Below are positions 1 through 8,730 of a stretch of DNA of 25,666 nucleotides, piece by piece (within the stretch, counting starts at the first letter, position 1; each line of letters opens with the position of its first letter). A program made the position numbers and the translations under genes. Below the pieces are notes generated by a model. That model made no database searches and was not told the DNA's origin. It worked only from the letters and a program-made list of their open reading frames with translations. The DNA lies in contig NYYH01000018.1 in the NCBI GenBank assembly GCA_002686705.1, positions 25,571-51,236 of the forward strand, read 5' to 3'. The stretch comes from Bacteroidota bacterium (GTDB lineage Bacteria; Bacteroidota; Bacteroidia; Bacteroidales; F082).

Positions 1-2946
1 GAGAATAAAAAACCTGCACAGAAGTATTCATCCCTTATTAAGGCACTTAATTTTGACAATGCAACTCTCATTAACCGTTCTCAAAAACTTTTATCGTTAA
101 TAATTCATAATTATGATGAGTTTGCTATAAGCACCATAGATTCTTTCATCCACAGGGTAATAAGGACATTCGCTACCGATGTTCAGCTCCCACAAAATTT
201 TGAAGTTGTAATTGATGATGACGAAATAATTCCTGATATAATTCAAAATTTGTACGACAAGGTAGGTGCTGATAAAGAGCTAACAAAAGTGTTAATCGAT
301 TTTGTGCTTTCACAAGCCGATGAAGAAAATAGTTACGATCCCACTAACAAGCTTGTTGACTTTATTAAACATCACATGTATGAGGATGGATTTCAACATA
401 TTAGCAAACTTGACAATCTCAACATCAGTCAACTTGGCAGTATAATCATCAGGTTAAAGAAGAAAATTAACATTGAAAGATCAAAAATAATTCAAGATGC
501 ATCCGATGCTATTAACCTGGTCGAAAACAACAATTTAGAGATCGGAGATTTTTTTGGCGGTAAAAATGGAATAATGGGCTATTTCACTAAACTGAAAAAA
601 TTTAATATTCCTGATGAAAAGCTTTTTCCCGGAAAAACGGCTCAGAAAACAATAGATGAGAACTGCTGGTTTGGTTCAAAAGCAAATGCAAAAGTACAAC
701 ACGCAATTAGTAATATTGTATCCGAGTTAGTCGATTATTATAATAATATCTTAAAAACAGTAGATAGTTATTTTTTTCATCGATTAATTTACAGTAAGAT
801 ATATTCACTGGCATTGGTTCATGAAATTAAAACTCTGTTTACCGAATATACTGAAAAAACCGGCAAGGTTCATATTTCAGAGTTTAACAAAAAGATAAGT
901 GCTGAAATCGCAGATCAACCTATACCATTTATTTATGAACGCCTTGGCAGAAGATATCGGTACTTTCTTATAGATGAATTCCAGGATACTTCGTTATTAC
1001 AGTGGTACAATCTGCTACCACTTATTGAGGAATCACTTTCTTACGGAAATTTCAATATGCTTGTTGGTGATGCTAAACAAGCGATTTATAGATTCAGAAA
1101 TGGCGAAGTAGAACTTTTTTCAAATCTCCCAAATTTATATGCTAATGATGGCTCTCAATTATCTCTTTCCCGTCAAAATATTTTACAAAGAGAATATGAA
1201 CAGATTATATTATCATCAAACTGGAGATCAACAAGTGAGATTATAAAATTCAATAACGATTTTTTCCAAACAATTATTGAACCTCTTTCGGAAAGAACCA
1301 AAGTGATTTTTGAAAATCATAAACAAGAAATTCCTGACATCAACAAAGGACCCGGATTGGTTTCATTGAACTTTGTTGATGAAGATCAGGCTGACGTTTA
1401 TGAACAAAAGAAGCTTCTAAAAATTGCTAATTTTATAGAAGAACTCAAGGATAAAGGAACCAAAGAAAAAGATATTTGCATACTCTGCAGAACTGGAAAA
1501 AATGCCATCAGCATTTCCGAATTTCTTCTCGAGAAGAACTACAATGTCGTTTCATCTGAATCACTTCTTCTTACAAATTCACCTAAAGTAAGACTAATAA
1601 TTGCGTCTTTCAGATTACTTGTTTACCCTGATAACGAACTGGCTTTAGCAGAATTTTTGGAAAACTACCTAAGTATTATTTCCCAAACCGAATCATTTGA
1701 TGATGAATTCAGGGCAATTCAAAAGAAAAGTAATTCTGGAATTAATAAAATCTTTGATCACTTCAATATAAGGGCCTTACCAGAAGATATACTATCGCTA
1801 TCCACATATGAAATTGCTGAATTTATCCTGACTGACATTGTACATCAAAATACTGCTGATGTATTCATCCAATACCTACTGGATTTTATTCTCGAAACAA
1901 AATTACCGTTAGATAAGTTTATTGAACGTTGGGAAGATAAAAAGGAAAAACTTTTTATAACAATGCCAGAGGATATTGACGCAATCCAGGTAATGACTAT
2001 ACACAAAGCAAAGGGACTTGATTTTCCAGTGGTTATTGTGGATGCAGCAAATGTTAAACGCACTAACACTAAAAACGAATATTGGGAAGATATTAATCTC
2101 ACCGAGTTTGAAGATCTTAAAGTTGGTCTTTTTCCACTTACTAGAAAAATAGAACATATAAACAAAGGTCATATTTATGAGCAAGAAGTGGCAAAAACTG
2201 AACTCGACTTTTTAAACCTCATTTATGTTGCTTTTACGCGTCCAATAAAAGTATTGTACACAATTGCCCAAGTTAAAAGTGGTAATCCTAGAGATAAGTT
2301 TGCCGATTATATGATCTACTATTTAAAGAATAAGGGATTGTGGGAAGATGATAAAATGAGTTACAGTTTTGGAGAACTTACCCATAGTGAATCAACTACA
2401 GAAAAAAGTAGTAGCCAAATAATAAAATTAAATACATTTATTTCTTCTAAGTGGCAGGATTTGATTGCTGTTGCTTTTTCCGATGATATTGTTCAAGAAG
2501 CATTAATAGGTACATCTTCAAGATCATACGGAAAGCTAATACATAAGATACTATCAGAAATTGAATCTACTGAAGATATTACGAATGCAATATATTTTTT
2601 AACAATATCAGGCATGCTTGATATTAAAAATATTAAGATAATTGAAGATACAATCATAAACGTAGTATCTCATCCTGATTTGCAAAAGTTCTTTGATCCT
2701 GGTCAAGTAATAAAAAATGAAACAGAAATTATGCTTAGTAATGGTGAGGTTGTGAGACCAGATCGTGTAGTTATCCAAAATGATGTGCTTACAATTATTG
2801 ATTACAAAACAGGTGAAGAAAAGAAGCAGGATTACGACCAAATGAAGAAATACTATGAAGCATTTTCAGGGCTTGGTTATAAGGAAATTGCAACTAAAAT
2901 TGTATATATATGTGATATTATCAGAGTTGTAGATGGTCTTAGATAA
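1..2946 (+). CDS. AddA/RecB-type UvrD-family helicase-nuclease (5' truncated by window edge)
   Basis: The reading frame is open back to base 1, so the first apparent start (TTG at 250) is internal and the gene begins outside the window. 981 codons are visible. Superfamily 1 helicase motifs occur in order: DEFQDTS (Walker B, about residue 325 of the visible part), GDAKQAIYRFR (III, 356), NWRS (IV, 407), TIHKAKGLDFP (V, 666) and YVAFTRP (VI, 742). Walker A must lie upstream. The early STIDSFIHRVIRTFA stretch is typical of the Bacteroidota versions. The C-terminus carries a RecB-type PD-(D/E)XK nuclease: PDRV (D921), IDYKTG (D934, K936) and QMKKYYE (947). Known members process double-strand DNA ends for RecA recombination, usually with an AddB-like partner, which would be expected upstream. 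It ends with TAA about 200 bp before the tricorn-like gene. AddA and RecB cannot be told apart from this fragment. Confidence 0.93.
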   Translation, partial: ENKKPAQKYSSLIKALNFDNATLINRSQKLLSLIIHNYDEFAISTIDSFIHRVIRTFATDVQLPQNFEVVIDDDEIIPDIIQNLYDKVGADKELTKVLIDFVLSQADEENSYDPTNKLVDFIKHHMYEDGFQHISKLDNLNISQLGSIIIRLKKKINIERSKIIQDASDAINLVENNNLEIGDFFGGKNGIMGYFTKLKKFNIPDEKLFPGKTAQKTIDENCWFGSKANAKVQHAISNIVSELVDYYNNILKTVDSYFFHRLIYSKIYSLALVHEIKTLFTEYTEKTGKVHISEFNKKISAEIADQPIPFIYERLGRRYRYFLIDEFQDTSLLQWYNLLPLIEESLSYGNFNMLVGDAKQAIYRFRNGEVELFSNLPNLYANDGSQLSLSRQNILQREYEQIILSSNWRSTSEIIKFNNDFFQTIIEPLSERTKVIFENHKQEIPDINKGPGLVSLNFVDEDQADVYEQKKLLKIANFIEELKDKGTKEKDICILCRTGKNAISISEFLLEKNYNVVSSESLLLTNSPKVRLIIASFRLLVYPDNELALAEFLENYLSIISQTESFDDEFRAIQKKSNSGINKIFDHFNIRALPEDILSLSTYEIAEFILTDIVHQNTADVFIQYLLDFILETKLPLDKFIERWEDKKEKLFITMPEDIDAIQVMTIHKAKGLDFPVVIVDAANVKRTNTKNEYWEDINLTEFEDLKVGLFPLTRKIEHINKGHIYEQEVAKTELDFLNLIYVAFTRPIKVLYTIAQVKSGNPRDKFADYMIYYLKNKGLWEDDKMSYSFGELTHSESTTEKSSSQIIKLNTFISSKWQDLIAVAFSDDIVQEALIGTSSRSYGKLIHKILSEIESTEDITNAIYFLTISGMLDIKNIKIIEDTIINVVSHPDLQKFFDPGQVIKNETEIMLSNGEVVRPDRVVIQNDVLTIIDYKTGEEKKQDYDQMKKYYEAFSGLGYKEIATKIVYICDIIRVVDGLR

Positions 2947-3003
2947 CCATTAAACAAGAAACCTTTTTTAACATAATAAATGAATTACAAAACAATACAT
3001 GAG

Positions 3004-3040
3004 TGTTCGATATCGTACGTCTGATGTTTGAAATCGGACA
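3004..3040 (+). promoter_or_regulatory. Tandem 16-bp quasi-palindromic sites, candidate sigma-54 activator binding sites
   Basis: Two similar sequences, TGTTCGATATCGTACG (3004-3019) and TGTTTGAAATCGGACA (3025-3040), match at 12 of 16 positions and start 21 bp apart, which is two helical turns. The first contains the palindrome CGATATCG with further outer pairing. They sit about 90-125 bp upstream of the start predicted from the -24/-12 promoter at 3104-3119, where enhancer-binding activators of sigma-54 usually bind. The repeat and the spacing are seen in the sequence; the activator-binding role is inferred. Confidence 0.6.
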
Positions 3041-3103
3041 CATGACAAACCATCTCGAATCTTCCAAAACACTACTTCTCTGTTCATCAACAAAATAAAA
3101 AAG

Positions 3104-3119
3104 TGGCACAGTATTCGCA
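3104..3119 (+). promoter_or_regulatory. Sigma-54 (RpoN) -24/-12 promoter of the tricorn-like gene
   Basis: The sequence TGGCACAGTATTCGCA matches the sigma-54 consensus TGGCACG-N4-TTGCA with the invariant GG (3105-3106) and GC (3117-3118) at the exact 10-base separation. Only the base after TGGCAC and one T of TTGC differ. The predicted transcript start is near 3130, about 20 nt before the ATG. No TAnnTTTG housekeeping element was found in the same gap. The tandem sites at 3004-3040 strengthen the call. Confidence 0.68.
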
Positions 3120-3149
3120 GTTAAAAAGCCTTTAAAAATAAAATACATT

Positions 3150-6100
3150 ATGATGATGAAAAAAATACTATTAGGATTTGTACTTGCTATCAGCTTAAAC
3201 TTAATGGCACAAGAAGACGCAAGGTTATTAAGATTCCCTGCCGTGCATGGACAAAAAGTTGTTTTTACTTATGCTGGAGACTTATATCAGGTGCCATTAT
3301 CCGGAGGAACAGCTCGTAAACTTACCAGTGATGTTAATGGTTATGAGATGTTTGCCCATTTTTCACCTGATGGAAAGAGCATAGCTTTTACAGGACAGTA
3401 TGATGGTAATACAGAAGTATTTATTATTCCTTCAAAAGGTGGTATTCCACAGAGGTTAACATATACGGCTACCCTTAATCGGGATGATATTTCAGACAGG
3501 ATGGGACCGAATAATATCGTTATGGCATGGCGAAATAATGAGGAAATAGTATATCGTTCACGTAAACAATCATTCAACTCATTTAAAGGACAGCTATTTC
3601 AGGTGAGTAAAAACGGAGGTCTTTCAGACGAATTACCTTTTACATCTGGTGGATGGTGTACTTTTTCTGACGATGGCAAGAAAATGGCTTACAACAAGGT
3701 TTTTCGTGAATTCAGAACATGGAAATACTACAAAGGCGGAATGGCAGATAATGTATGGATTTATGATTTTGTAACTAAAGAAACAATAAATATTACAAAT
3801 AATGATAATCAGAATATCTTCCCCATGTGGCATGGTGATAAAATATATTTCCTTAGTGATCGTGACAGAACAATGAACTTGTTCGTTTATGATCTGAACT
3901 CTAAAACTACTACCAAAATAACTAACTACACAAACTTTGATGTTAAGTTTCCTTCACTTGGCAATGAGTCAATAATTTATGAAAACGGTGGTTACATCTA
4001 CAACTATAATTTTGCCGATGAAACGATTACAAAAATCACAATTAATATTAACAATGATTTTACTACTGGAAGAGATGAACTAAAAGATGCGTCAAAATTT
4101 ATTAATTCATGGGCAGTTTCTCCGGATGGTAAACGGGTTGTTTTTGGAGCTCGTGGAGATGTATTTACAGTTCCTGGTAAATCAGGTATCACACGTAATC
4201 TAACTGGCTCATCTGGTGTACATGACAGAAATGTTGAATGGTCGCCAAAAGGAGAATTTATATCATTTATTAGCGACAGAACAGGCGAGGATGAGATTTA
4301 CATCCAAAACCAAAATGGAATGGAAGATGCTATACAGTTAACTTTTAATTCCGATACTTATAAATACAATCCAATCTGGTCTCCTGATGGTAAAAACCTT
4401 CTTTGGGGTGATAAAATGGGTAATTTGAGTTATATTAATATTGATACGAAGAAAGTTGTACTAGTTGATGAATCAGATTCATGGGAGGTACGAGATTATA
4501 ATTGGTCGCCCGATAGCAAATGGATAGCTTATACATTACCACAAACGTTTGGAGTTAATCGCATATTGATCTACGACACGAAATCTAGTGAATCAAAACC
4601 TGTAACCGATACATGGTACAATTCTGGTCAACCAGCATTTGATTCAAATGGTAAATATCTATTTTTCACATCAGCTCGCGATTTTAATCCAATCTATAGT
4701 AACACAGAATGGAATCATGCATATCGCGATATGAGTAAGATATATTTTGTCACTCTAGAAAAAAGTACCCCATCACCATTTGAACCTGAAAATGATGAGG
4801 TGAGTGTTGAGAAAGAAGCAAAACCTGAAAAATCAGAAACCAAGGATAAAAAAAGTGATAAGGATAAAGGCGAAACAGAAACTGATGAATTAACCGTAAA
4901 AATTGACTTCGATGGAATAATAAATCGAATTATTAAACTTCCGGTTAAAGCTGGTAACTATTGGCAAATTACAGCAATTGATAACAATGTATATTTCAAT
5001 CAGTATATATCTGGAGGTAATGGTACTAAACTAATGCTGTACAATTTAAAAAACCAAAAAGAAACTGAACTTGGCGATGTTGGTTCGTACATAGTCTCCG
5101 CCAACTATAAAAAGATGTTTGTAAATGTTAAGGGTAAATATGCGGTAATAGATCTACCAAAAGGGAAGGTCAAACCAACTAAATTCCTTGATTTGACAAA
5201 CATGAAAGTAATGGTTAATCTCAAAGAAGAATGGGGTCAAATATATGATGAATCCTGGAGACAAATGCGTGATTTCTTCTATGCTCCAAACATGCATGGG
5301 GTTGACTGGCCATCTATAAAGGAGAAATACTCAGTACTTCTTCCATATGTAAACAACCGCAACGATCTTAATTATATAATCGGTGAGATGATTGGTGAAC
5401 TTAGCGTTGGTCATTCATACGTACTTGGTGGTGATAAACCCAAACCTAAACGCATAAAAACCGGTTTGCTTGGTGCTAAGATCAGCAAAGATAAATCAGG
5501 CTATTTTGTAATTGATGAAATACTTGCAGGTGAAAATTGGACAAGGGGTACAAGATCCCCTTTAACAGAAGTTGGTGTTGACGTAAACGAAGGCGATTAT
5601 ATTATTGCAATTAACGGTAGTTCTGTGAAGGATGTTGACGACATATATAGTTTACTACTAGGAACAGATGGACAACAAGTTGTATTAACCGTAAACTCAA
5701 AAGCTGATACAGATGGATCGCATGATATAATTGTTATTCCAACAGCTAATGAAGCTGGACTATATTATTACACTTGGGTTATGAATAACACTGAAAAAGT
5801 GAACAAGGCCACAGATGGACAAGTTGGCTATATTCACATTCCTGATATGGGAAGAGGAGGATTAAATGAATTCGTAAAACATTTCTATCCACAGTTAAAT
5901 AAAAAGGCTTTAATTATTGACGATCGTGGGAATGGAGGTGGTAACGTATCACCGATGATAATAGAAAGGCTTAACCGTGAGCTTTCTCTCTACGGAATGT
6001 CAAGAAACAACGCCGTTAACACTAAACCACGTGGAATGATGCTTGGCCCAAAAGTATTGCTTTTAGACAATTATTCAGCTTCGGATGGTGACCTATTCCC

Positions 6101-6419
6101 ATATCAATTTAAAAAACTCAAAATAGGAACTTTGATTGGAACTCGTTCATGGGGTGGTGTAGTAGGAATTCGTGGCTCATTGCCTTTTATTGATGGTGGT
6201 GATTTACGGCGTCCTGAATTTGCACCATTTGACGAAAATGGAAATTGGGTGATTGAGGGATTTGGAGTTGAACCCGATATTGTTATTGAGAATGATCCTG
6301 CAAAAGAGTACGCTGGAGAGGATGCACAATTAAACAAAGCCATTGAAGTAATTCTTGAGCAACTTAAAGATTACAAACCAATACCAAATATTCCAGAATA
6401 TCCTGATAAAACCAAATAA
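3150..6419 (+). CDS. Secreted tricorn-like protease (beta-propeller, PDZ and S41-type serine protease)
   Basis: A 1089-residue protein, about the usual length for bacterial tricorn homologues. Three ATGs in a row open the frame; the third (MKKILLGF) starts a typical signal peptide ending near MAQ, so export is likely. Residues about 25-540 contain WD40-like/PD40 propeller repeats (SPDGKSIAF and similar). An acidic-lysine linker spans about 545-582. A PDZ-like segment lies at 770-857, followed by the S41 core: GHSYV (H755, candidate catalytic histidine), DDRGNGGGN (924-932), YSASDGD (975-981, with S976 or S978 as nucleophile) and IEGFGVEP (E1036 or E1041). Family members degrade peptides; here the likely substrates are peptides in the periplasm. 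The gene stands alone, with a sigma-54 type control region before it and an intrinsic terminator after it. Which serine is the nucleophile is uncertain. Confidence 0.93.
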   Translation: MMMKKILLGFVLAISLNLMAQEDARLLRFPAVHGQKVVFTYAGDLYQVPLSGGTARKLTSDVNGYEMFAHFSPDGKSIAFTGQYDGNTEVFIIPSKGGIPQRLTYTATLNRDDISDRMGPNNIVMAWRNNEEIVYRSRKQSFNSFKGQLFQVSKNGGLSDELPFTSGGWCTFSDDGKKMAYNKVFREFRTWKYYKGGMADNVWIYDFVTKETINITNNDNQNIFPMWHGDKIYFLSDRDRTMNLFVYDLNSKTTTKITNYTNFDVKFPSLGNESIIYENGGYIYNYNFADETITKITININNDFTTGRDELKDASKFINSWAVSPDGKRVVFGARGDVFTVPGKSGITRNLTGSSGVHDRNVEWSPKGEFISFISDRTGEDEIYIQNQNGMEDAIQLTFNSDTYKYNPIWSPDGKNLLWGDKMGNLSYINIDTKKVVLVDESDSWEVRDYNWSPDSKWIAYTLPQTFGVNRILIYDTKSSESKPVTDTWYNSGQPAFDSNGKYLFFTSARDFNPIYSNTEWNHAYRDMSKIYFVTLEKSTPSPFEPENDEVSVEKEAKPEKSETKDKKSDKDKGETETDELTVKIDFDGIINRIIKLPVKAGNYWQITAIDNNVYFNQYISGGNGTKLMLYNLKNQKETELGDVGSYIVSANYKKMFVNVKGKYAVIDLPKGKVKPTKFLDLTNMKVMVNLKEEWGQIYDESWRQMRDFFYAPNMHGVDWPSIKEKYSVLLPYVNNRNDLNYIIGEMIGELSVGHSYVLGGDKPKPKRIKTGLLGAKISKDKSGYFVIDEILAGENWTRGTRSPLTEVGVDVNEGDYIIAINGSSVKDVDDIYSLLLGTDGQQVVLTVNSKADTDGSHDIIVIPTANEAGLYYYTWVMNNTEKVNKATDGQVGYIHIPDMGRGGLNEFVKHFYPQLNKKALIIDDRGNGGGNVSPMIIERLNRELSLYGMSRNNAVNTKPRGMMLGPKVLLLDNYSASDGDLFPYQFKKLKIGTLIGTRSWGGVVGIRGSLPFIDGGDLRRPEFAPFDENGNWVIEGFGVEPDIVIENDPAKEYAGEDAQLNKAIEVILEQLKDYKPIPNIPEYPDKTK

Positions 6420-6451
6420 TTATAATTCTGCTTTAATTGTAATATTTGTAT

Positions 6452-6482
6452 GAAGCCCACTATTCTGTGGGCTTCTTTTTTT
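6452..6482 (+). terminator. Intrinsic terminator after the tricorn-like gene
   Basis: A perfect 9-bp stem (GAAGCCCAC pairing with GTGGGCTTC, loop TATTCT) is followed directly by seven T residues. It begins about 30 bp after the stop codon of the tricorn-like gene and ends that transcript before the next plus-strand gene. Confidence 0.9.
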
Positions 6483-6539
6483 GGCAACAACTTTTCTAAG
6501 GTTATTGCGTTTATAAATAAGTAGCTAAGACAAACTTTC

Positions 6540-7187
6540 ATGCACCATACTATAAAACTATTCTTATTAATTCTATTTTCAATTAGTACTGTATTCTTGC
6601 TAAGTGCATTTCTAACAGTAAGCCATAAGCCATTCCGCAGCCATCATACTACAGGTGTGACAAATGTTGACAATAATTCATCCTGTTATGCTTCTTCGGA
6701 AGGACCAGTAATTGAATGGCGAAGTGGTACTAAATTAAAGTATTCGGATTTTAAGGCAGATAAAAAAGGCAGTCCCGGTTTTGCTGTAGCAACAACAGCA
6801 AGTGCATTCGGATACAGGCTTACAGATGATGGAGGTAAAATTAGCGGAAGTGTTTTTGTCGTATTCTATTGTGATAAATCATGGTGGAATCCTGATTTTA
6901 TACTTGATGAAGTACTAAAGCACGAACAGCTTCATTTTGATATTTGCGAATTATTTGGCAGAAAACTATATCAGGAAATATTGACATTACGTCGTTCCAA
7001 CCGATTAAGCATTCGTAATATCAATAGGGTTTATTTAAAACTTGAGAAACAATATTCAAATTATCAGGATAGATATGACAAAGAGACTGATCATAGTACA
7101 AATGGACAGCAACAACTTAACTGGAATAACAAAATAAAGAGACAATTAGCTGCGATGTCCAGTTACTCAAACTACCATAAGTTCTAA
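6540..7187 (+). CDS. Secreted DUF922-like putative zinc metalloprotease
   Basis: A 215-residue protein starting at ATG 6540. Residues 5-27 are strongly hydrophobic and form a signal peptide or an N-terminal membrane anchor, so the rest probably lies outside the cytoplasm. It carries HEQLHFD at 128-134, an HExxH zinc-binding motif, and YDKETDHS at 179-186, which resembles the C-terminal conserved block of the DUF922 family (predicted secreted Zn-dependent proteases) and may give a third metal ligand. No substrate is known for the family. It is separated from the tricorn-like gene by a terminator and converges on the lipoprotein gene at 7296-8519, so it is probably a single-gene unit. The family assignment rests on motif recognition only. 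Confidence 0.75.
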   Translation: MHHTIKLFLLILFSISTVFLLSAFLTVSHKPFRSHHTTGVTNVDNNSSCYASSEGPVIEWRSGTKLKYSDFKADKKGSPGFAVATTASAFGYRLTDDGGKISGSVFVVFYCDKSWWNPDFILDEVLKHEQLHFDICELFGRKLYQEILTLRRSNRLSIRNINRVYLKLEKQYSNYQDRYDKETDHSTNGQQQLNWNNKIKRQLAAMSSYSNYHKF

Positions 7188-7295
7188 TTGTTTGGTTCAG
7201 TGTATATTTATTAAAAACTAGTACTGAATAAGTTATATTACTTTTCTCTAGTTAAAGCAGAAAATAAATAATCATAAACCTATCTAATTAACTAA

Positions 7296-8519
7296 TTAAA
7301 AAACATAAGTTACAGTATATGTTTTTCCATTACTGCTTGTAATAGTTACATTATCAACAACTCCTTGAGCACCACCAGGAATATAAAACGTAGCTTTTCC
7401 ACCTGCATCGCTTGCATTGGTAGCTGAGTTGGAATATCCATCTGTACCAACAATTGAGAAACTAATATTACAGCCTTCAACTGAAGGAACAAGTGTAGCT
7501 GTAACAGTAACTCCTTCTCCAGGGCCGGGATCAGCAGGATAAGGTGCTGCAGTAACAAATTGCACTTCAGTACATGAAGATGCTATCAACGGATCTTCAT
7601 ATAAACAAACTTGAGTAGAACCACCCCATTCAGCATCTTCTAATTTAACACCTTCTATCTCAATAGTCTTGTTAATTCCTGCGGCAGGTAGCTGGAAATT
7701 ATTAAGGGCAACAGGAGCATAACCATCAACAGCCACAACAATATTAGCATTATCACCAAACATGCTTAAGGGAATTGCCCCTCCAACTTCAGTTTTTCCT
7801 GTTAACATGAAATATGTTGGTTCACCGTCTTTATCAACTCCGGTGTACCAATTTGCCCACCATGTTGTTACAACTCCAGCAGCTCCTCCAACTACTGCTA
7901 TGGTTGCAATTGCCGGTAAAGTTGCTGTTCCTACAATTGCGCCTGTAACAATAGCCGCTCCGGTGCCTACAATAGCACCCACACCGAGATTCACCGCTTT
8001 TGTGCCATTAGTGATCTTAAGTTTATTCATGGCAGCATAATAAAGATTGTCGTCAATTTCTCCATCTTCCCATTGCTGTTGTATAGCATCAACTTCTCCC
8101 TTCGTCGAATTAATTAAATCGGCTACTGATTTTACCAGTCCAAGACCAACTCCATTATCCAGTGTGGGCACGAAATCGACAGCACTACAATCAGGACCGT
8201 CACTGAAATTTTTTAATGATGATTTTGTGTTTTGTTCGATCTCAATAACTGTATTGAGTGCTTCCAAATATTGCTCCGCAGAAGCAATGTATTCATCCAT
8301 AAAAGGTTTAACATCCTCAATTGCCAGTTCAGTTACATTTTTAGTTTCAAATTCTTGAGCCTTAACAATAAAATTGTAAAGCGAAAAATTAATATCGGTT
8401 ACAGAAGAACTAAATCCAGTAACAGTATCCGTACCTGGGTTATCATTATTCTTTTCACAAAATTGAAATAATAGTAGTAATGATAAAATAAACGCTGAAA
8501 TAAGTAGATTTTTTTTCAT
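7296..8519 (-). CDS. Lipoprotein with internal glycine-zipper segment, function unknown
   Basis: I do not recognise a named family. The ATG at 8519 is chosen over an upstream in-frame TTG because it gives MKKNLLISAF followed by a lipoprotein signal, with C21 in LFQFCEKN as the probable lipidated cysteine. The protein has 407 residues. Residues 40-165 look helical and polar. Residues 175-219 form a long Gly/Ala/Val-rich hydrophobic stretch with repeated small-residue spacing (G179, G181, G185, G187, G193, G197), resembling a glycine zipper that could cross or pack in a membrane. After WWANWY the C-terminal part is beta-rich. A final block of about 335-407, with two cysteine-containing segments before it, resembles a bacterial Ig-like domain. 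It faces the alpha/beta hydrolase gene divergently across an AT-rich gap. Confidence 0.7.
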   Translation of the reverse strand: MKKNLLISAFILSLLLLFQFCEKNNDNPGTDTVTGFSSSVTDINFSLYNFIVKAQEFETKNVTELAIEDVKPFMDEYIASAEQYLEALNTVIEIEQNTKSSLKNFSDGPDCSAVDFVPTLDNGVGLGLVKSVADLINSTKGEVDAIQQQWEDGEIDDNLYYAAMNKLKITNGTKAVNLGVGAIVGTGAAIVTGAIVGTATLPAIATIAVVGGAAGVVTTWWANWYTGVDKDGEPTYFMLTGKTEVGGAIPLSMFGDNANIVVAVDGYAPVALNNFQLPAAGINKTIEIEGVKLEDAEWGGSTQVCLYEDPLIASSCTEVQFVTAAPYPADPGPGEGVTVTATLVPSVEGCNISFSIVGTDGYSNSATNASDAGGKATFYIPGGAQGVVDNVTITSSNGKTYTVTYVF

Positions 8520-8697
8520 AATAGTAGTTTTTTGTAATAAAAAGAAAGTGATTTCATCGGGCATTATTATTATACAATTATACAATAATAATGGACAAAA
8601 AGCAATTCTTAATTACAAAAGGTGCTGTATGTATCTGTATGTCAATATATTTCAAAGATTGTTTTTTCTGCCAATCTAAATATTTGCCGATTTTCAC

Positions 8698-8705
8698 TAC
8701 CTTTG
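8698..8705 (+). promoter_or_regulatory. -7 element (TAnnTTTG) before the alpha/beta hydrolase gene
   Basis: TACCTTTG matches the Bacteroidota -7 consensus exactly and lies 26 bp upstream of the ATG at 8731. No TTG at the ideal 19-21 bp distance was found; the nearest TTTG (8683-8686) is too close. Only the -7 element is supported. Confidence 0.5.
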
Positions 8706-8730
8706 TATAACGTAATTCAATTATAGTTGT

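Noticed and set aside
6480..6500. TTGGCAACAAC after the tricorn terminator as a sigma-54 -24 element
   Set aside because: No GC falls at the required 10-base distance from GG.
7762..8471. Plus-strand open frames of 79-103 codons opposite the glycine-zipper lipoprotein
   Set aside because: They are antisense shadows of a gene with a clear signal peptide; they have no start context and no recognisable protein features.
8562..8593. 10-bp AT-only inverted repeat between the lipoprotein and hydrolase genes
   Set aside because: It is made of ATT repeats in very AT-rich DNA and has no T tract or GC core, so chance is the better explanation.
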